A DNA stretch of 64,000 nt from Cryptomeria japonica (Eukaryota; Streptophyta; Pinopsida; Cupressales; Cupressaceae). The stretch lies in assembly GCF_030272615.1 (NCBI RefSeq), contig NC_081406.1, forward strand, positions 168,162,361 to 168,226,360, given 5' to 3'. Position 1 is the stretch's first letter. Each line of letters starts with the position of its first letter. Made by a program: the position numbers and the translations under genes. Shown here in pieces: positions 60,523 to 64,000 of this stretch. The notes beneath the pieces are model-generated. The model was not told the origin of the DNA. It was given only the letters and a program-made list of their open reading frames with translations, and did no database searches.

Positions 60523-63070
60523 ATATAAAAAAATTCTTGGATTTCTTGATGAATATACTGTATCAAACTTTATTTAGTAAAAGAGAATATCTTAGAATTC
60601 ATTTAGTAAAAGGGAGATAATACGATATTCCTTTCTTAGATGCGAAAAGCAAGAATATTAAAAAAGACGGTGATTTTTAAGGTCGGTGGAGCTAAAGACT
60701 ATGGGACAGACTCTGTGGGCGGCTCTTCCGAAGACAACTTTCTGATTTAGCCATCCACCAAGGTTCTAAAGGTGCATGCAAATATAGTTGCTTAGTCCAA
60801 GGCAACTTTCTAGTTTAAATGTATGCTTACAATCTACATAACGTAGCTTGTTTCTATTAAAAAATGAATGTTTGTTAATATTAATTATAGCAACAATAAT
60901 TTGATTTATGTTGAAAAAGTATACAATTGAAATTTTATATAATTATTCTAATGTGATATATTGTAGAAAATACTTGTTGCTTTTAATAAATGAATAAAAT
61001 GTGTCTTTTCGGGATTGCAATGCCCCACATCAGGAAAGAATACCACTAGTCCTAGAATAAAGATTTTGAACTCCATGGCTTAGTGTTTGTATCCAATTGC
61101 AACAAAGTTGAATGTGCAATCAAGACCATTGTCAGGGATGATATTCTTCATATCTCTTCCCCAAGGCTTTTCTTCCTCTCATAGTTAGCTTCCTTCTTTC
61201 TTTCGAACGCCATGGACCTAATGCAAGCCTATGGCCCTATTTGTCAACTAGCAATCGAGTATGTAAAAGACTCACTCATTCCAGGTACAACCTTTCACAA
61301 TGCAGCTGCAAAGGGCTAGAATCTTCATTCTAGTATTATTGAGGTTGGCAAACTCTTCAAGCATTCAGATTGGAAGAAAAAAAATAGGCTTTCTTATGGC
61401 TTATATCACCATGAAAAGGGTCATTTTTTAACAAGATGAAAGGGTGTTGTTCAAAGTACTAAAGGCTCACAAAGTTGAACTGGGTGGCACCCTCTACAAC
61501 AAATGCATTCATCCTCCTCAACCACAAAGGTCTCTCGCCTTGCCCTTGCTAGTGTTTAGCTACAATGGAAATTGAGGATGACACCTCTAGTGTTAAGGGT
61601 AAATAACTTCATCAACACTCTTGCCTAATTTTGTGATCTATCTAGCTCGACTTATATGGTTCATATTCAATTTTAGCACTATTCCTAAACCTGTTGTTTC
61701 AATATAATGTTCAAACAATCTCTTCGTATTCCATACAATTTACCATGGGATTTTTGTACACAGATGTAAGTGATTGTTTTGTGCAATACAAGTATAGGTT
61801 TATGCCTTTTTTAAACCACAAAAAAAATGAATGTTTCATAAGACACAAAACTCATGTAAGGTTTTGCAAATTGGTACCAAATAAGGTGGGCTTGATCATG
61901 GGGAAACTACATTTTTATGCAAGGATTGGTGACCTAGAAAGTCTTGATGCTTCATTGTTGTACTCAAATCCTAGTACAAATATTGTAAGAAATAGAAGTT
62001 CAAAAGTCATTAGCATTCTAAATGAACCATGGATTGATTATATCTCATGCATGCCAAATTCTTTTAGCAGACAAAGTGACTTGAATGCACACAAGATCCC
62101 TCATCATGGTGATGACATAAAAAAATCAAGCCACACTATTTGTTGTGGCTAAAAGTGACACTACGAGCAATATACAATGGGAGAGTAGTGTTTTCTAGGC
62201 TTCATTCCTCTTCAAGGCCTAGAAGATCCATTTGGCACACAAATTCAATTCATGTTTGCAAGTACCAATTTAGTTAAACCCGTCAAAATATTGTGGAAAA
62301 AATCCTAATCGACTCTATGAAATCTATTTCCTTGCTTTGAAGTGGTACAAAGAAAATCTCTACCTAACCATCCCAACTTCTAATAAGAAGCTTTAGATGA
62401 GGCCCATTGATGAGAGTAATAAACACGAGTGACAACAAATGCTTCGAACAAAATTTGAAATTTTCTAATAACGAAAAGAGGTTTAGTAATTTACTAGTGC
62501 AATATATTTTTAATATGCCATAACATAACCAAAAAAAAATGAACATCTGGATGAAAGCACTTATGTCATTTTTTCAATAATGTTTTGACACCCGACTCTG
62601 CATAGACAAGCACCAAAATGACTATCAAATCTTTGGCAAGGGATTAAGAGAGTTGGTAATTGATTTTCAATCAATTATATCTCTCTTTTTGATGCAATCT
62701 CCATTCTCTAAGCTCGAAAAAAATTCAATTTAAAAAGAAATTGTTAAACGATGAGTGGCGCCTGAAATTTGGAATAAATCTGAATTCGAAGAGGTGTTAA
62801 AACATCATTATTTTCGAAGAGAAGTTACAACAAGAAAATAATGAGTAAAATGCTAGTCTATGGATTCATGTGGCGCCTTAAACTAAAAAAGGCAGATTAC
62901 ACAGGGAAAATGAAAAGCCTACCTTACCGACAAGTTTAGTTAGTTTTCTGGAATATGACAACCTTACCGACAAGTTTAGTTAGTTTTCTGGAATATGACA
63001 GCAGACTGAAAGGATTCCGAAAGGACGATTTAAGAGGATTTTTTAATACAAAAATTGGAATGTGAAGTAA
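60523..63070. repeat. ~2.5 kb tandem duplication, copy B
   Basis: The downstream copy of 57985-60522. It has an ATG at 61211 (MDLMQAYGPICQLAIEYVKD) that copy A lacks, but a stop follows after 35 codons. A 152-codon frame at 61694-62152 (CFIRHKTHVRFCKLVPNKVG) is broken in copy A, so it is unlikely to be a functional gene. It contains a further perfect 40-bp duplication at 62921-63000. Confidence 0.85.
62921..63000. repeat. Perfect 40-bp tandem duplication
   Basis: The unit starting ACCTTACCGACAAGTTTAG is present at 62921-62960 and 62961-63000 with no mismatch. Copy A of the larger duplication has a single version near 60410-60450, so this arose later. Confidence 0.95.
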
Positions 63071-63348
63071 TAGCACCATATAGGAAAGAAAATTGCTTAT
63101 TAATGCAGATTTAAAACAGAGCTTTTCAACACTGTTTGGAAAGGTTGTAGATTTTTATAGCATATCCATAACATTTTTGGAAAAAATCAGAGGAAAAAGA
63201 TAAAATTCTGACGATTTTAAAAATATAATGTTTTGTTGATTATAATTTTAATATAAAATTTTATTTTATTTTTATTAATGTCAATTTTTTTACAGATATA
63301 TTGACAAAACTTCTAGAATGCACTAATACATCATTATCTTTTATACAT

Positions 63349-63356
63349 TATAAATA
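63349..63356 (+). promoter_or_regulatory. Possible TATA box of the oxidase-like gene
   Basis: TATAAATA lies about 207 bp before the ATG at 63556. It is the best TATA match in the 500 bp upstream, but the region is AT-rich, so chance is possible. Confidence 0.35.
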
Positions 63357-63555
63357 CATTGAAAAATACATTGAAATAGATATTTGATATACCTAACAAA
63401 ATAAAGAGAAAGATGAAAGTAAGTCACTACTTTCGGCAGGTTATACTCTCATTGGGGTCCCATGCTAAAACGCCTCTGAAATGTCATTAATAGGAAAAAA
63501 TAGTGTCTAGGTGGTTCTATGTGATTTTAGGAATTCGCTCTAAGTATTCATCTAG

Positions 63556-63849
63556 ATGTTTGCAATGGCCGGCAGAAGCTCTGTAGTTTTCAAGCTAAAT
63601 GATGTCTGTATGATGTTTTTATTGTTGGGAATGTTATCTTTAAATGCTGAAGCGAACTTGAATTTTCACAAGAGGAAGGTAAACTACCAGGCATGGGCTC
63701 CCGATTGTGTGCTGGTGAACATCATCTCTATAAATGGAGAATACCCGGGGCGGACCATTAGAGCCAGAGCAGGGGACGCCATCGTTGTGCAGTTTAAAGA
63801 CTTGATGCCCACTAAAAACGTTGTTATTCGCTGGCAGGGCATTCGCCAG
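63556..63849 (+). CDS. Ascorbate-oxidase-like multicopper oxidase, first exon (continues off the right edge)
   Basis: The protein starts MFAMAGRSS (a second ATG at 63565 is also possible). A hydrophobic signal peptide ends near LSLNAEA, so it would be secreted to the cell wall. The mature part matches the first cupredoxin domain of ascorbate oxidases: YQAWAPDC, SINGEYPGRTIRARAGDAIVVQF, then VVIRWQGIRQ and a splice donor (CAG/GTAAAAAA) at 63850. Family members read HWHGIRQ here. Both histidines, which hold type 2/3 copper, are replaced (Arg and Gln), so oxidase activity is doubtful. Several plant paralogues (SKU5/SKS group) lack copper ligands but act in wall growth, so a non-catalytic role or a pseudogene is possible. 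Later exons are outside the window. Confidence 0.8.
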
Positions 63850-63865
63850 GTAAAAAATGACTGGT

Positions 63866-63935
63866 TTCTTTTTTCATTTGACCTTAGCTTAAATTTTACG
63901 CTCTTTTTTCATTTGACCTTAGCTTAAATTTTACG
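63866..63935. repeat. 35-bp tandem duplication in intron 1 of the oxidase-like gene
   Basis: The segment CATTTGACCTTAGCTTAAAT with its preceding T-run and following TTTACGC occurs twice with a 35-bp period (CATTTGACC at 63875 and 63910). The copies are nearly identical. Confidence 0.9.
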
Positions 63936-64000
63936 CACATTTTTAGGACAGAAAATGGGTCTGACAGACCTACTCAAATGTAATGGATTGTATTTCATAG

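Noticed and set aside
61694-62152. 152-codon plus-strand frame in tandem copy B
   Set aside because: The aligned region of copy A (about 59180-59640) is full of stops and shifts, and no family is recognised; likely chance openness.
1-64000. A new multi-gene defence or biosynthetic system
   Set aside because: Only two host-type genes (receptor kinase, oxidase-like exon) are present, 20 kb apart and unrelated. Everything else is transposon-derived or non-coding.

Overview
The window looks like intergenic DNA from a large, repeat-rich plant nuclear genome. I infer a gymnosperm (conifer-like) from the density of old, nested LTR retrotransposons and LINEs, the low gene content, the AT-rich spacers and the plant-specific receptor kinase. 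No species marker is present, so this is inference.

Layout. 1-2355: the gag end and 5' LTR of a minus-strand Ty1/copia element that runs off the left edge. 2356-4456: AT-rich spacer. 4457-11469: a full-length minus-strand copia element (element 2) with two ~1.2 kb LTRs and perfect ACTAT target-site duplications (TSDs). 11533-12213: an unrecognised 226-codon frame broken only by four stop codons. 12533-24680: a minus-strand LINE (ORF1, endonuclease, RT, zinc finger, RNase H) split by a full-length plus-strand copia element (element 3, 14336-21226, GGTTA TSDs). 24700-30165: spacer with a GC-richer repeat patch, a dispersed repeat and long purine tracts. 30166-30952: a solo LTR (GTATT TSDs) holding five AT-rich palindromes. 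32380-38640: a second copy of the dispersed repeat carrying a truncated LINE, then a decayed plus-strand copia element (integrase, RT, RNase H) split by an unclassified 1.28 kb insert and by a solo LTR (36938-38136, TACCA TSDs).

40232-42956: the one convincing functional host gene, the malectin/transmembrane/kinase part of a plant LRR receptor-like kinase. It has eight exons in one consistent frame; no LRR or signal-peptide exons are visible upstream. 43000-48072: AT-rich spacer with retroelement debris. 48073-54841: an old minus-strand LTR element with no recognisable coding core. Its interior holds LINE-like sequence and a compact 1.56 kb LTR element (51067-52629) with only 324 bp between its LTRs. 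55862-56105: a LINE RNase H tail. 56262-56600: a broken LRR gene fragment. About 57985-63070: a ~2.5 kb direct tandem duplication. 63556-63849: first exon of an ascorbate-oxidase-like multicopper oxidase whose expected HWHG copper motif reads RWQG; it continues past the right edge.

Most of the window is explained by nested insertion: LINE, then copia element 3; LINE-flanking sequence, then element 2; decayed copia, then a solo LTR. I see no new multi-gene system. The least explained items are the 226-codon frame at 11.5-12.2 kb, the ~2.5 kb tandem duplication, the mini LTR element, and the altered copper motif.
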